Shown in pieces: positions 1-11,137 of a stretch of DNA of 64,000 nucleotides; within the stretch, counting starts at the first letter, position 1; every line of letters begins with the position of its first letter. The DNA is from Maylandia zebra (lineage: Eukaryota > Chordata > Actinopteri > Cichliformes > Cichlidae). The stretch spans positions 3,000,501 through 3,064,500 of the forward strand of contig NC_135182.1 in the NCBI RefSeq assembly GCF_041146795.1, written 5' to 3'. Both the position numbers and the translations under genes were made by a program. The notes under the pieces were generated by a model. The model saw only the letters and a program-made list of their open reading frames with translations, did no database searches and was not told the origin of the DNA.

Positions 1-1719
1 CACCAAACTCACAACTTTGAATTCCCCCAGGGAAATTATACTTAACAAAAGGATGTTGGGGCTGTGTTCATGTAGCACAGCCCCCTGCTGTGAGAGTAAC
101 AGTGTCACAGTGCTTTATTTTGTGCTTAAATGCTTTCTAGCTGTTACCAACAAACTCACACCTTGATGGGGCAATGTGGAGTTCAGTATCTGGCCTATGT
201 GGTCTGGAGGAGCAGAGTATCAAACCTTTCTTCAGACTGTTGGGGATGAGGGTGGAGAGGTGCAGGTAACTTGGCCATTTCTCTTCTTTGTTTAATAATA
301 GACTGTTTGAAGAACAAGGGTACAGTGCGCTTAGAGATGGACAGGCTGAAAAACACCATGTATACAGTAGCTGGCTGGTTGGAGTGAATTTAAAAAAATG
401 GACTTAATAAGTGAGCACATTTACAATACAATAAAGAACACGTAATTGTTATAACATATTATTATTATTATATTAGCTGTTGGATGATATTTGTCAGCTT
501 ATGTTAAGTTATCATGGAAACGGTAAATCAGGCATCACTGTGTGCAGTGTGCTTACATTTGTGGTGGAGGAGAGTGAAAGTGCTACTCTAATGGTTATAC
601 ATGAATCTATTCGCCCAGTCTGGTGACTGGTGACTGTCATTGGCGGCAGTAACAGTATCAGTCATCTAGCATTAGCCTATGGAGTCGACCGCCCAGCCCA
701 AGTTTAAACATTGTTGCAGTTGTTGTATTTTTAGATGTTATTTTACTAAGAAAGTCCACATCTCAAACTGTAAAATGCACAAAGGTTCACTGCAGACATT
801 TTGTGGCCCTACAAGGAAATGTTGCAAACTGATTTGATGCCCCAAACCTAGCTGACCAACGCTACAACATATGTAAATAAAAAGGCAAAAGTACTGTGAA
901 ATATTTAGGCAGATTAAAAATCTCATTTCCAAGAGAGACCTGGCATCAACTGATTAAATGTATCATGTGTTACAATAAGCAGGAGGAGCCAACAAATTCT
1001 ATTACATCCTGTAATAGAATCCTGATATCCTGTACCTGGATTGTGTACTTTACTGTTTGCGTTACGTCAGTCATATTTACGCTCGTCTTTGCTCACACAC
1101 GTCTGACTTGAGTGTAAGGTCATTTCTAAGCAGAGGCTGGCTCAAGACAGAAAGTCAAATGCAGTCAAATAAGACGTGAGAGAAGGTGTGGCTGTGCCCA
1201 AAATCCACATTTCATTTGACCCGCAGTACAGACTATGGTTGGCTTTACCAGGCTGTGCAGCAGAAACTCAAAATGGGCCGAGAAAAAGTTAGATACACTC
1301 TTATCCAGCAGTTGGACAGCATGTGGTTAGTATGTTGCAGCAGTGCATCCTGGGTACAGCAGGGTGACCAAATCCATCATCTGACAAAGCAGCTTGAAAC
1401 CTGACAGATACAAAGTGCTCACAAACCACCAGGTGTGTTAGGCTGCAAACGTCTCACTAAGACATATAAGATGATAACTGTATGAAGAGAAATGTTCAAG
1501 GGTAACATAAGACATTAATGTTCCTGATGTGAATCACAGTGCGTCTGGAAAGTATCCACAGAATCAGAATCATTATTATCATTGTAGCAACAAAACACTG
1601 AACAATGTGCAATATGTGCAATTCTCTCAGTGCAAACAACCCGAGGAGTCTGCTCAGTGACAGGTTGCTTCTCCCAAAGTTTAGGACCAACAGACCTAAC
1701 AACTCCTCCAAAATGTGTG
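1..1719. other. gene-free stretch
   Basis: No exon with a convincing splice pair and no family-like protein segment was found on either strand. The only simple sequence is a short (TTA)n run near 460-478. Open frames here are short and composition-driven. Confidence 0.5.
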
Positions 1720-1961
1720 CTACATTTAAATCAAATCAAATCAAATCAAATCACTTTTTATTGTCACATCACATGTGCAGGCACACTGGCACAGCACATG
1801 CGAGTGAAATTCTTGTGTGCGAGCCCCACAAGCAACAGAGATGTGCAAACACAACAACACAAACGAGCAAAATACAAGAATGGCCAACCTGAAACTAATA
1901 AATATATGTACAATATATAATAGTGTATGCATTTCTGGATGTGTATACTAAATATTTTCCT

Positions 1962-1963
<2 letters not shown>

Positions 1964-2009
<46 letters not shown>
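1964..2009. repeat. (TG)n microsatellite
   Basis: About 23 TG dinucleotides in an uninterrupted run inside the LINE tail. Confidence 0.95.
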
Positions 2010-2012
<3 letters not shown>

Positions 2013-2050
2013 CACATTTTTACAAATTAAATAGTAAAAATATAAAATAA

Positions 2051-2052
<2 letters not shown>

Positions 2053-2088
<36 letters not shown>
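2053..2088. repeat. (AAT)n microsatellite
   Basis: About 12 perfect trinucleotide copies, about 45 bases after the TG run. Confidence 0.93.
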
Positions 2089-2090
<2 letters not shown>

Positions 2091-2240
2091 TATATCAAAT
2101 ATACAGAGTTGAATATGTGCAAAACAAGTGGCATTTATATACAGTGTGGAGTGCATAATGTTGAAGTTCCAGTAGTGAAGCTGAGGTGTCTATGACGTGT
2201 TCAGCAGTCTGATGGCCTGATAAATGAGATGACTTCTATG

Positions 2241-3369
2241 TTTAAACCTGATTCATTCTTGAACTAACATAGTGGGCAACAATTTGTCTTTTTTTTCCTT
2301 CAAATAATAAAAGCTAGATATATCCAGTGCACAGCAGTCTGAATTACAAGTAGCTCAAGTGAATAACAACCACTTCCACCAACAGTTTCAACCTTGTAGA
2401 TGAGCAGAGCAGCTGTGCTTCCTACCAGCTGCTCTGATGATTAATGACCCCTACATTTAACGCATGGAGTGTCACATCAATGCCCCTTTCTGTATCACCA
2501 GTGTTACCCTAAATTGGTCATTTATAATAGGTGGCCGGGACCAACGCACTAGCTGTTCACAGAGGAGTGCACAATTAATCTAAGTTATATAAACACACAA
2601 GTAAGTAAAAAAACAAAATCCCACTATAACTTTTCAAAGGCTTAGTGAAGACAGTGTAACTAATGAAACCTTTACAAACCCAAACACAGGGTCAAATGTC
2701 TTAAACGTGTACCTTATTACTGCATTTGTCATGCAGTAGAAAGAAAACTTCGGATGTTTCAGAAACATTAAATAAGATATGTTTCCTATGAAGTCTGTGC
2801 CCTCCTGCTTTTGCTGAAAAATTATTGAACACGTTTGTTAATAAATCAATTGTTAAATCAAAGTCAGGATAACAAAAAATGGGTTTGTTCCTGTTCATTC
2901 CAACGTAACTACTTAGATGATATTTCTGGATGCAGGCCAAAGATGAGCCCAAACAACTTAAAGCCTACTTTAAAAAAATCCTGATCTCTTAAAAAAAGAA
3001 AAGAAGAAAAAAAAGGAAAAGGAAAGAAAGAGATCAAAGTTACTGCTGTTCTGCTTATTCAGCATTATGGAAAGATTTTTAAAAATCTTTTCAACAAAAA
3101 TATTATAAATAAATCAATCACAACCAAAAATAACAAACATTCCAACATATTTTCAGAAACCTGAAAGTCGAGTCTACACAAAGCATCAGGTATGTGAAAC
3201 TAGGTGTAAGCACAGGTAAAACTACCTGCCGGGAATTTTTGCTGACGCAGCTCCAACAATGCCACTTGGCCGGCTGCAGCCTCAACGGCCAACTACTACG
3301 TCAAAGAGGCAGAAACTGACTGCTCGACCTTGTACAGTAAACTTTACAGGGTGATCAGAAAGATCGGTT
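2241..3369. other. gene-free stretch
   Basis: AT-rich intergenic sequence without recognised exons or repeats; an A/G-rich run lies at about 2990-3030. Confidence 0.45.
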
Positions 3370-4160
3370 TCAACGTATGCAGCGAGTAAAATAAATATTG
3401 AATATGTCACCAAATTTCTAAGTAAATATATCTCTAAAGATGTTATTGACATTAAATTATCACTAAATGTTGGTAGCAACCCATCCAATCCACACATGCA
3501 AAGAAATCCAACCATAGCAGTCCATAAATTATGTGTAATAATGTAATACTCACGCTTAGTGAAATGCATTTAATACTTCATACAAAAGCCTTTGTTGGTG
3601 ATGACAGCTTCAACACACTTCCTGTGTGAGGAAACTGTCTCATGCGTTGCTATTAGTTTCATTTTAGTCTCATCTGACCACACTATGTTCTCTCAGTAGT
3701 TCACAACATGCTTTTTCCTCAGCAGTGCAGTCACGTATGTGAGCTTGCATACAGCCCACCGCAAATGTGACATTACTTATTGTTTTCTTTGAAACAATCA
3801 TGCCTGCTGGTTCTAGATATTTCTGGAGCTCTCCATTGGTTTTGTCCAGTATGAGATGTTTCTTGTGTGACACCTTGGTAATGAGAGCTCGCCAGTTGGG
3901 ACTGAACCAGTTGATATTAATTTGCACTAAGTGAGAGGTTAGTTTTGTAATTACTGATAGATTTCAGCTGGTAAAATCTTTCCAGGCCTTTTTGCACCTT
4001 TCTTTCTTTATGTGTTTCTGTACTATTTCCCTGTTCCACTTCTCATTATTACATATAATTTATGGCCATCTATGGTTTGATTTCTTTACATCTGTGGACT
4101 GGGTGGGTTGTTACCAACATCTGGTCAGAATTTAATGTCAATAGCACCTTTAGACAGCCA
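3370..4160 (-). mobile_element. degenerate Tc1-like transposon
   Basis: Two 110 bp segments, 3434-3543 and 4044-4153, are inverted copies of each other with scattered mismatches. They are consistent with inner parts of long terminal inverted repeats. Between them the minus strand keeps transposase-like pieces, including KYLEPAGMIVSKKTISNV (about 3820-3770) and WSDETKMKL (about 3685-3655), the latter being the usual block around the first catalytic Asp of Tc1 transposases. Stops and frame breaks separate the pieces, so the copy is dead. The outer ends were not defined; limits are approximate. Confidence 0.6.
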
Positions 4161-4464
4161 GTCCAATTTAAACTCACCATTGGTCCCTGTCAAAGGACAC
4201 CAGCAGGCGGACCCCTGGAGGAACAGGAGCCATGTTTGAACACAGGTATGGACAATCCCACTAACAGGCAGCTAATGAGGGCTCAGCATTCAAATCTCTT
4301 CGCGCTGAAGGAAATCATGAAGTACATGCAGACATGGCCCTGCTGTCTCTGTTCATATCCATCTTCAAAAGAAACTACAGTCAGCTGATCCACAAAGCCA
4401 TGGAGCTGGTTGGAAGATGTCAGCAGTCTGAAAGGATGAATAGAACAGTGAAGAAGAGATAATG

Positions 4465-4473
4465 CTAATAATA

Positions 4474-4503
<30 letters not shown>
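4465..4503. repeat. (ATA)n microsatellite
   Basis: Run of ATA/AAT trinucleotides. The surrounding 4160-4980 interval holds no recognised gene. Confidence 0.9.
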
Positions 4504-4506
<3 letters not shown>

Positions 4507-4984
4507 GATATTAAGAGGGCAAGAAAAAGCCTAGTTTACAATATGACATGTTTTTACTGCACAGCTTAATTCAGATGTGGTCCGCAGCTTCATACTACCT
4601 CACAAACAAACTCTGAGCTGCTAACGAGTATGTGTGAGCCCATTCAGTCCACTGAGTTGGTCAACTTGACTTCAGGAGGACACGTGGGTCATTCCATATT
4701 AATTTACCAAATTTCACAAAAATTCCCAGTTTGACCACCTCTGATTTTCCAGAACAAAATTCAAGGGTGATGATACACTTTTTAATAGGAAAACTGGCAA
4801 ATTGTAGACCTATAAAATTATTAGTTTGATCATAAAAAAATACTTTTGCGATAGGTCACAGGGCGATTTTCAAGCCTTTTCTGTGGCTGAACATTCAACG
4901 ATATAATAATACTCTGTACTAGGGCTGGGCAATATTAATGGATCATTATTATATTATTATTATCATCATCCACTTCACATACTC

Positions 4985-5850
4985 ACATAAAAGCTTCTCT
5001 AAAAACTATGAACAGACTCTGTAACAGGACACCAGGACAGCCCTGGTAGAGTAAAACACGTGTGCAAGAATGAGTATGACTTATTGCTGGCAATGCAGAC
5101 CAAGCTCCTGCAATGGTTATACAGGGATCAAATGACTCGTAGTAACAAGCCAGACACCCAGTATCCTGAGGTCAGCAACACCTCGCCCCCATCATACACC
5201 GTGCTTTACCTTCCATAGTCACTTGACAGTTTGCTAGAATAGTTTTGTGGCAGGCCGAAATTCTTTTTCCATGGCCTCCCCAAACTCCTTCCACGCCTGA
5301 GTTTTTTGCTTCAGGTGTGGAAGTGGAATTGGCCTGCCAGTATCTGTCAGCTGCTTCCTAAGTCCTACAGGCTGAGAAAAGCCAATAGGACTCCAACTTG
5401 ACTGCTCCCTTCAAAGAGATGTTAGAAATCCTCGAACTACAGGTTTGACCTCTAGTTAAGGGTTGGTTACCACCATGATGGTCAACCACCTTGCAGCCGC
5501 CTCAGCAAAGGAGTTGCAGAACATGGTCTACAACAAGGTCTTCATGTGCCCAGCCTCCCCCCAGAATGCTGTCGAGGTTCTGCCAGAGGTGGGAGTTGAA
5601 GATTTTACAGACTTGGGGCTCTGCCAGGCGTTGCCAACACACAGGTAAAATTCTTAAAGGAAAGGTGCCTCGAGAATGCCAGGTCCAAAAGGAGATGGCA
5701 CTTAAGACTCTTAGCTTTACCAGATATGGAAGACAAGAACACGAGAAGTGGTTATTAGAATATTCACTCGCATCACACTGGGATGATTCAGGATACAGTG
5801 GATACAGTGCCTCAACTGGGCAAGAAAAACAATGCAGAGAACTGTCATCA
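4985..5850 (-). mobile_element. LINE pol remnant (fish APE-type LINE), internally deleted
   Basis: Minus-strand translation in shifting frames gives EPQVCKIFNSHLWQNLDSI (about 5620-5560), then TQAWKEFGEAMEKEFRPATK (about 5300-5245). It then jumps to a piece with SLYNHCRSLVCIASNKS (about 5115-5065). These match, in order, the linker before the reverse transcriptase and part of the RT of a LINE family widespread in fish. Most of the RT is missing between the last two pieces and there are several stops. A related C-terminal end occurs at 41820-41990. Function is lost; clade is uncertain. Confidence 0.6.
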
Positions 5851-5859
5851 TCCACCTCT

Positions 5860-6665
5860 GCATGCAGAATGTATGAGATGAAGCTGATGAAGATGCAAAG
5901 GTCTGTAAAGAATCGTCAGAGAGACGATTTCCCGAAACAGAAAGCAAAAAGTAGTCATGTCATGACATGTCAGACTACTTTTTTGAGTGATCGGAAAACC
6001 CAGAAAACCGATATTTAAATGGGAGTGCATCTTCACTTACAACAAAGCAATCAATGTATTTCACTTCCGAGATCTCGATTAGTTACTAGCCTTTCATAAT
6101 CACAATCACCAAAAACACTCACAAATCTCAAGTGACATCAATATCACATGATATAGGTTTAACAATCTTCTGACATTTTAACATCCAACTATACAGGCAC
6201 AACTCTCCTAACAGCGCGGTCACCGTTTCTGCTTCCTTGAAAGAAATTAATATAGCCAGAAAGGAGAACGTGCTTCCGGTGTTCCAGATCTACTGGCGTT
6301 TAGATCAACTGGCGTTGGTCGAACAGATGTGTGGCAGTCTTGCGTTTCAACACGTCGGCCCCCGGCAAAGCTTACTCGGACACTGATGAGAAACGGGCTA
6401 ATGCACCGACTGTGAGATTTGGCGATATTTTCCCTTCCTATTTGTAGCTATATCAAAACCGCCCTGTTATCTGTAAACCATTAACAAAGGCAAAAACGAG
6501 AGCCTCCAACGTCTCGGAGTAGCCCTTTGATCCTGTGGGAGACAGCAAGGTGAATATAGCCGAGCTTCCGATTCATTGTAAAGACTGCTAGCTAAACCGC
6601 TACAACTGTGACAGCAGCAGACATCCAACTGCAAACAAACACGCCATAGCTGCTCAGGGGCTTAC
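5860..6665. other. no recognised gene; flank of the CpG-rich block
   Basis: Base composition becomes more balanced toward the right. If the leftward promoter at 6666-6860 is real, this interval is the start of its first intron. No downstream exon was recognised here or further left. Confidence 0.35.
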
Positions 6666-6860
6666 CTCGGAGGGGGAAACTAGCGCTTCACGTTCGTTGC
6701 AGGTTTCCCTTCAGTGACATACCCTCCACTTCCTTGTTGTACGAAAGCAGGCGACGAACTGTCACACACTCGCGCGCGCGCGCTCACAGCTGGGCTTGCC
6801 CGGGCTGTCGTTGACGTCATCATCGCTCTCTCGCGCTCGTGTTCAGATGACCCTGTCTAG
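6666..6860 (-). promoter_or_regulatory. CpG-rich promoter and possible non-coding first exon, minus strand
   Basis: The block has many CpGs, including a CGCGCGCGCGC run at about 6773-6783, and a perfect palindromic CRE (TGACGTCA, 6812-6819). On the minus strand it contains a consensus splice donor, CCGAG|GTAAGC, with the last exon base at 6666. Together these look like the promoter and untranslated first exon of a gene whose body lies left of the window or in the unrecognised sequence at 1-6600. A short upstream ATG frame ends before the donor. The gene itself cannot be named. Confidence 0.45.
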
Positions 6861-6888
6861 CTTGCTTCAGGGCTAAAACCAGCTCACG

Positions 6889-6953
<65 letters not shown>
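6889..6953. repeat. (TAA)n microsatellite
   Basis: About 21 uninterrupted trinucleotide copies directly upstream of the CpG-rich block. Confidence 0.95.
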
Positions 6954-7700
6954 CTTGTGAAAAATAATAATTCAAACTCACATGGGATATTTCATTTTGA
7001 GCTTGAGTAAACTCTACAGATGACAGCAGGACCAGAGTTAAAAATCCCTAACACAATATCTAAAACACACGCACACAATGATTAAACCTCAAAGTAGCGA
7101 TGTGAAGCTGAAGCTCCAGCTCATGTGCCAAAAAATAGACAGCGCCCAAGTGAACAATGACGTCCGAAGATTTATTTAGCACGTCACAGCTCCAGTACCT
7201 GATTCAATGGTTTATAAGGAAGTGAATCGTTGGCCGGATTTATGTTGTGTTTGGGTGGAGAAGGCGATCCAGTGTGCAACATAATGACATACAGCGAGGG
7301 AGGGAGGACGTTCTGCTTCTTCATAAATAAAAACAAGTTCATATGCCATTCTAAGCCCAGGTCTAAAACCCACATAGTTATAATTATATAAGGTATAGTA
7401 TATTATATACAGGGAGAAGCATTTATATGGATACACCGCAATAACATGGGAATGGTTGGTGATATTAAAGTCCTGTTTGTGGCACATTAGTATATGTGAG
7501 GGGGCAAACTCCTCAAGATGGGTGGTGACCATGGTGGCCATTTAGAAGTCGGCCATCTTGGATACAACCTTTGTTTTTTCAATAAGAAGAGGGCCATGTG
7601 ACACATCTAACTTATTGGTAATGTCACAAGAAAAACAATGGTGTGCTTGGTTTCAATGTAACTTTATTCTTTCATGAGTTATTTACAAGTTTCTGACCAT

Positions 7701-8757
7701 TTATAAAATGTGTTCAATGTGCTGCCCATTGTGTTGGATTGTCAATGCAACCCTCTTCTCCCACTCTTCACACACTGATAATAACACCGCAGGAGAAATG
7801 CCAGCACAGGCATCCAGTATCCGTAGTTTCAGGTGCTGCACATCTCGTATCTTCACATCATAGGCAATTGCCTTCAGATGACCCCAAAGATAAAAGTCTA
7901 AGGGGGTCAGATCGGGAGACCTTGGGGGCCATTCAACTGGCCCACGACGACCAATCCACTTTCCAGAAACTGTTCGTCTAGGAATGCTCGGACCTGCACC
8001 CATAATGTGGTGGTGCACCATGTTGCTGGAAAAACTCAGGGAACGTGCCAGCTTCAGTGCATAAAGAGGGAAACACATCATCATGTAGCAATTTCAAATA
8101 TGCAGTGGCCTTGAGGTTTCCATTGATGAAGAATGGACCCACTATCGTTGTACCCCATATACCACACCAAACCATCACTTTTGTTGTTCCAACAGTCTTG
8201 GAGGCATCCATCCAGTGTGGGTTAGTGTCAGACCAATAGCGGTGGTTTTGTTTGTTAACACCATTCACATAAAAGTTTGCCTCATCACTGAACAAAATCT
8301 TCTGCGTGAACTGAGGGTCCTGTTCCAATTTTTGTTTTGTTCATTCTGCAAATTCTGTGCGCCGATCTGGGTCATCCTCGTTGAGATGCTGCAGTAGCTG
8401 GAGTTTGTAAGGGTGCCATTTGTGAGTAGCTAATATCTACTGAAGGGATGTTTGACTAATGCCACTCTCCAGTGACATGCGGCGAGTGCTACGCTGTGGG
8501 CTCTTGCTGAATGAAGCTAGGACAGCCACTGATGTTTCTTCATCAGTGACAGTTTTCTTGCGTCCACATTTTGGCAAATCCAACACTGAACCAGTTTCAC
8601 GAAACTTAGCAAGCAGTTTGCTAACTGTAGCATGGGAGATGGGTGGTCTTGTAGGGTGTCTTGCATTGAAATCTGCTGCAATGACCCAGTTACAATTTCG
8701 ATCCGCTCCTCGACATGTCAATGGCTGTGAACAAAGAGAAACTTGTAAATAACTCAT
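7701..8757 (-). pseudogene. mariner/IS630-like transposase, inactivated
   Basis: Three minus-strand blocks give one transposase in order. The N-terminal helix-turn-helix part (8757-8437) holds SHATVSKLLAKFRETGSV. The middle (8328-7978) holds KILFSDEANFYVNG with the first catalytic Asp. The C-terminal part (about 7950-7701) holds WPPRSPDLTPLDFYLWGHLK with the third acidic residue. In-frame stops occur after about 8437 and near 8340, and at least one frameshift near 7980. The second catalytic position, normally an Asp in a QQDGAP-type motif, reads QQHGAPPHY, so catalysis would fail even without the breaks. Relatives are common in arthropods and fish; family assignment beyond Tc1/mariner is not certain. 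Confidence 0.8.
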
Positions 8758-8800
8758 GAAAGAATAAAGTTATGTTGAAACCAAGCACACCATTGTTTTC

Positions 8801-9290
8801 TTTTTTTTTTCTCTCTTTTCTTTTAAGCAGGGAAACAGTTTGCCCAGCACCTGAGCAACACATGTTATCCATTTTTTTAATCTCCTTTCAAGTTAGTTGA
8901 AAATCATTTGCCCCTTGTGTCATTTGTATCATGTATATTTATATGTAGCTAATCTGCAGCATGAGTACTGTCAAGAGAGATAAAAACGGATCCAGATTGT
9001 TCTTGAAAATGTGATGCTTTCCAAAAATCTGCCAAAGTTATGCTCTGATGCTATCAATTGCGTTATTGTAGCATATTTCATATTTACCATAAAGACGTAA
9101 AGAAAACATCTAGAAAGGGACTAGCAATCCTTTTTGGCAGGTACTATTCTCTTTTTTTTTCCATTTGATTCACCTTTTATTGTTTATTTTATTTTCACTT
9201 ACTGAATACGGGACAGACTTGACTGGGGGAAAGAAGGGGAGAAAGAAAGAGGGAAAGAGAAACAGCTGAGAAGAGGGACGGGGGAGAAGG
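8801..9290 (-). mobile_element. nested retroposed insert with poly(A)-like tail and 16 bp target duplication
   Basis: The 16-mer GCACACCATTGTTTTC occurs at 8785-8800 and again at 9291-9306, directly flanking 490 bp that is absent from the other inverted repeat of the host mariner element. Just inside the left copy is a T-rich run (8801-8820), so on the minus strand the insert ends in an A-rich tail. Long target duplication plus A-tail indicates LINE-machinery retroposition. The body has a C/T-rich 5' part and no recognised coding or tRNA-like head, so whether it is a SINE, a truncated LINE or a processed transcript is open. Confidence 0.75.
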
Positions 9291-9526
9291 GCACACCATT
9301 GTTTTCTTGTGACATTACCAATAAGTTAGATGTGTCACATGGCCCTCTTCCTATTGAAAAAACAAAAGTTGTATCCAAGATGGCCGACTTCTAAATGGCC
9401 ACCATGGTCACCACCCATCTTGAGGAGTTTGCCCCCTCACATATACTAATGTGCCACAAACAGGACTTTAATATCACCAACCATTCCCATGTTATTACGG
9501 TGTATCCGTATAAATGGCCCACCCTG

Positions 9527-10700
9527 TATAATTGCGCCTGTCCACTGGTTAAATACAATTTTCTAGATCCGCCAGTGGAGGGGCAGTTCAGGGAGGCTCT
9601 ACAGCACGGGGGTATTAGTCCCAGCTCCCAACCTAGTATAAGATCGTGTTGTAAAATATTATATACAATGTATTTTTATTTTTATTTATTTTTTTATCTA
9701 CTGATACAAAACATCAAGTCACAAGCAAAGGGGGAACACAGCATGGCACATGTTTAAACAAGGGAAGTTTATTCATTAAAATTATTTATGAATCAAATAG
9801 ACAGAACATAGATTTTCACCCAAAAACATTCACAAGGCACCAAGTCCGGTATCACACAGACATGTCACGTGATTATTAAACTGAAGCTGTCAGCTCGGTA
9901 GAGTGGGCAATCCTGATAAAGCTATTCATTTTGTAGACTCAAGCTGCTCTTCATTACCGGCCACTAGATGTCACCAAAAAGTGCTGTGTTGAAAAGCTTC
10001 GAGTAATAAAGCTTTTTTCAATACAAGCTTGATTTAGCCATCAGTACTTGGTTGCAATAAGTAGATATTTCAGTACCTACATTTCAGAGGGTAAAGATAA
10101 TGAAATACTATCTTAACGATTTAATTTTGTTAATTGGTTTATTTTACTCATCATTGTTGCAATCTTGAAAACAAAACAATGTTTATCTAAAAAATACTAA
10201 TCATTTTGCATAATATTTGCATAACATCTTAGAGTTTACAGTTAAACTATTTCTACCTTTACTTATGTCAACATTTCAGCACATTTTAATCCTTAAATTT
10301 CATTTTTCAAGATTGTGCCACAAAAACAAGACTGCTCATCTTATGGTGGGATCAACAAGTCAGTCCAGTGATGATTCTAAAATATTTTCAAGGATTAGAA
10401 AGGAGTTCAACATTAACTGTAAAATGAGTTCACTTCTCACTGAGGATGCTCGTGTTTTTCTTAAGAAAAATTGAGGCTGATAAACCGGAAAACTATCTTC
10501 TGAGAACTTGTCTCTTTGTGCAGCAGCGCAATATCTTCAAACTCTACTAAGTACAGCAGAAAAATGGTTTAACACAACTGTGGTTAAAAGGGCAGCCAAG
10601 GTAATTAATACAACGGTTATTCATTTATTGAATGGGTCATTCTATAAATGACTAATTTCAAAGACAAAACATTCACAAGCTTTGTGGTGTCAGCATTATT
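9527..10700. other. gene-free stretch
   Basis: AT-rich sequence between the mariner element and the 3' end of mmadhc. No exon or defined repeat was recognised. Confidence 0.45.
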
Positions 10701-10705
10701 TAAGC

Positions 10706-10711
10706 TTTAAT
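10706..10711 (-). terminator. mmadhc: candidate poly(A) signal of mmadhc
   Basis: ATTAAA on the minus strand, about 80 bases after the stop codon. No AATAAA was found closer. Confidence 0.45.
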
Positions 10712-10791
10712 ATGATTACAGATATGGTCAAAACCACTAACCACTCTGTTAGTGTTGAGGCATATTACACTCGGTATCCCAGAGCCTGTGT

Positions 10792-11068
10792 TCATCTACC
10801 CTGCAACGTCTTCATAGTAGGAGTATCAGGTGGTGCGCTGGTGAATATTGTCCCTACAAAAGCATGTGTCCCCCACAACGAGTGTCGGATCACTTTGCAG
10901 CAGCCCAGGTCCTCAATCTGAAAGCCCAGGTGACGGTATCGGTCATCTGTCTCATACAGTGTGTTGTTGGTGTACGGGCCAAAGTACTGAGAAATAAGAA
11001 GGGACACACAAATATGAGAGTTATCTGATCAAGACCATCGCCTGAAAAGCAACAATAGTCTCTATCTA

Positions 11069-11137
<69 letters not shown>

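Larger units (their letters stand above)
1720..2240 (-). mobile_element. 3' tail of a LINE (L2/CR1-like), truncated
   Basis: Read on the minus strand, this begins with a fish LINE-tail-like stretch (a run resembling GGCCATCAGACTGCTGAACA at about 2215-2195) and ends in AATAAAAAGTGATTTGATTT followed by repeated GATTT units at 1725-1750. A short tandem repeat as 3' terminus is usual for L2/CR1-type LINEs. The TG and AAT microsatellites at 1964-2009 and 2053-2088 sit inside the tail. No reverse transcriptase coding is left, so this is a 5'-truncated copy. The clade is inferred from the tail alone. Confidence 0.55.
7410..9526 (-). mobile_element. mariner-like DNA transposon with long inverted repeats, interrupted
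   Basis: Left end CAGGGAGAAGCATTTATATG and right end (reverse complement) CAGGGTGGGCCATTTATACG begin inverted repeats of about 285 bp: 7410-7694 on the left, and 8737-8800 plus 9307-9526 on the right, where a nested insert splits the arm. TA dinucleotides flank both ends (7408-7409, 9527-9528), the target duplication of Tc1/mariner elements. Without the insert and its duplicated target the element is about 1.6 kb. A broken transposase frame lies between the arms on the minus strand. Confidence 0.85.

Noticed and set aside
4062-4388. 108-codon plus-strand frame
   Set aside because: Its start overlaps the right inverted arm of the degenerate Tc1 copy and it has no family resemblance.
5491-6018. 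175-codon plus-strand frame
   Set aside because: Its left half is antisense to a recognisable minus-strand LINE remnant.
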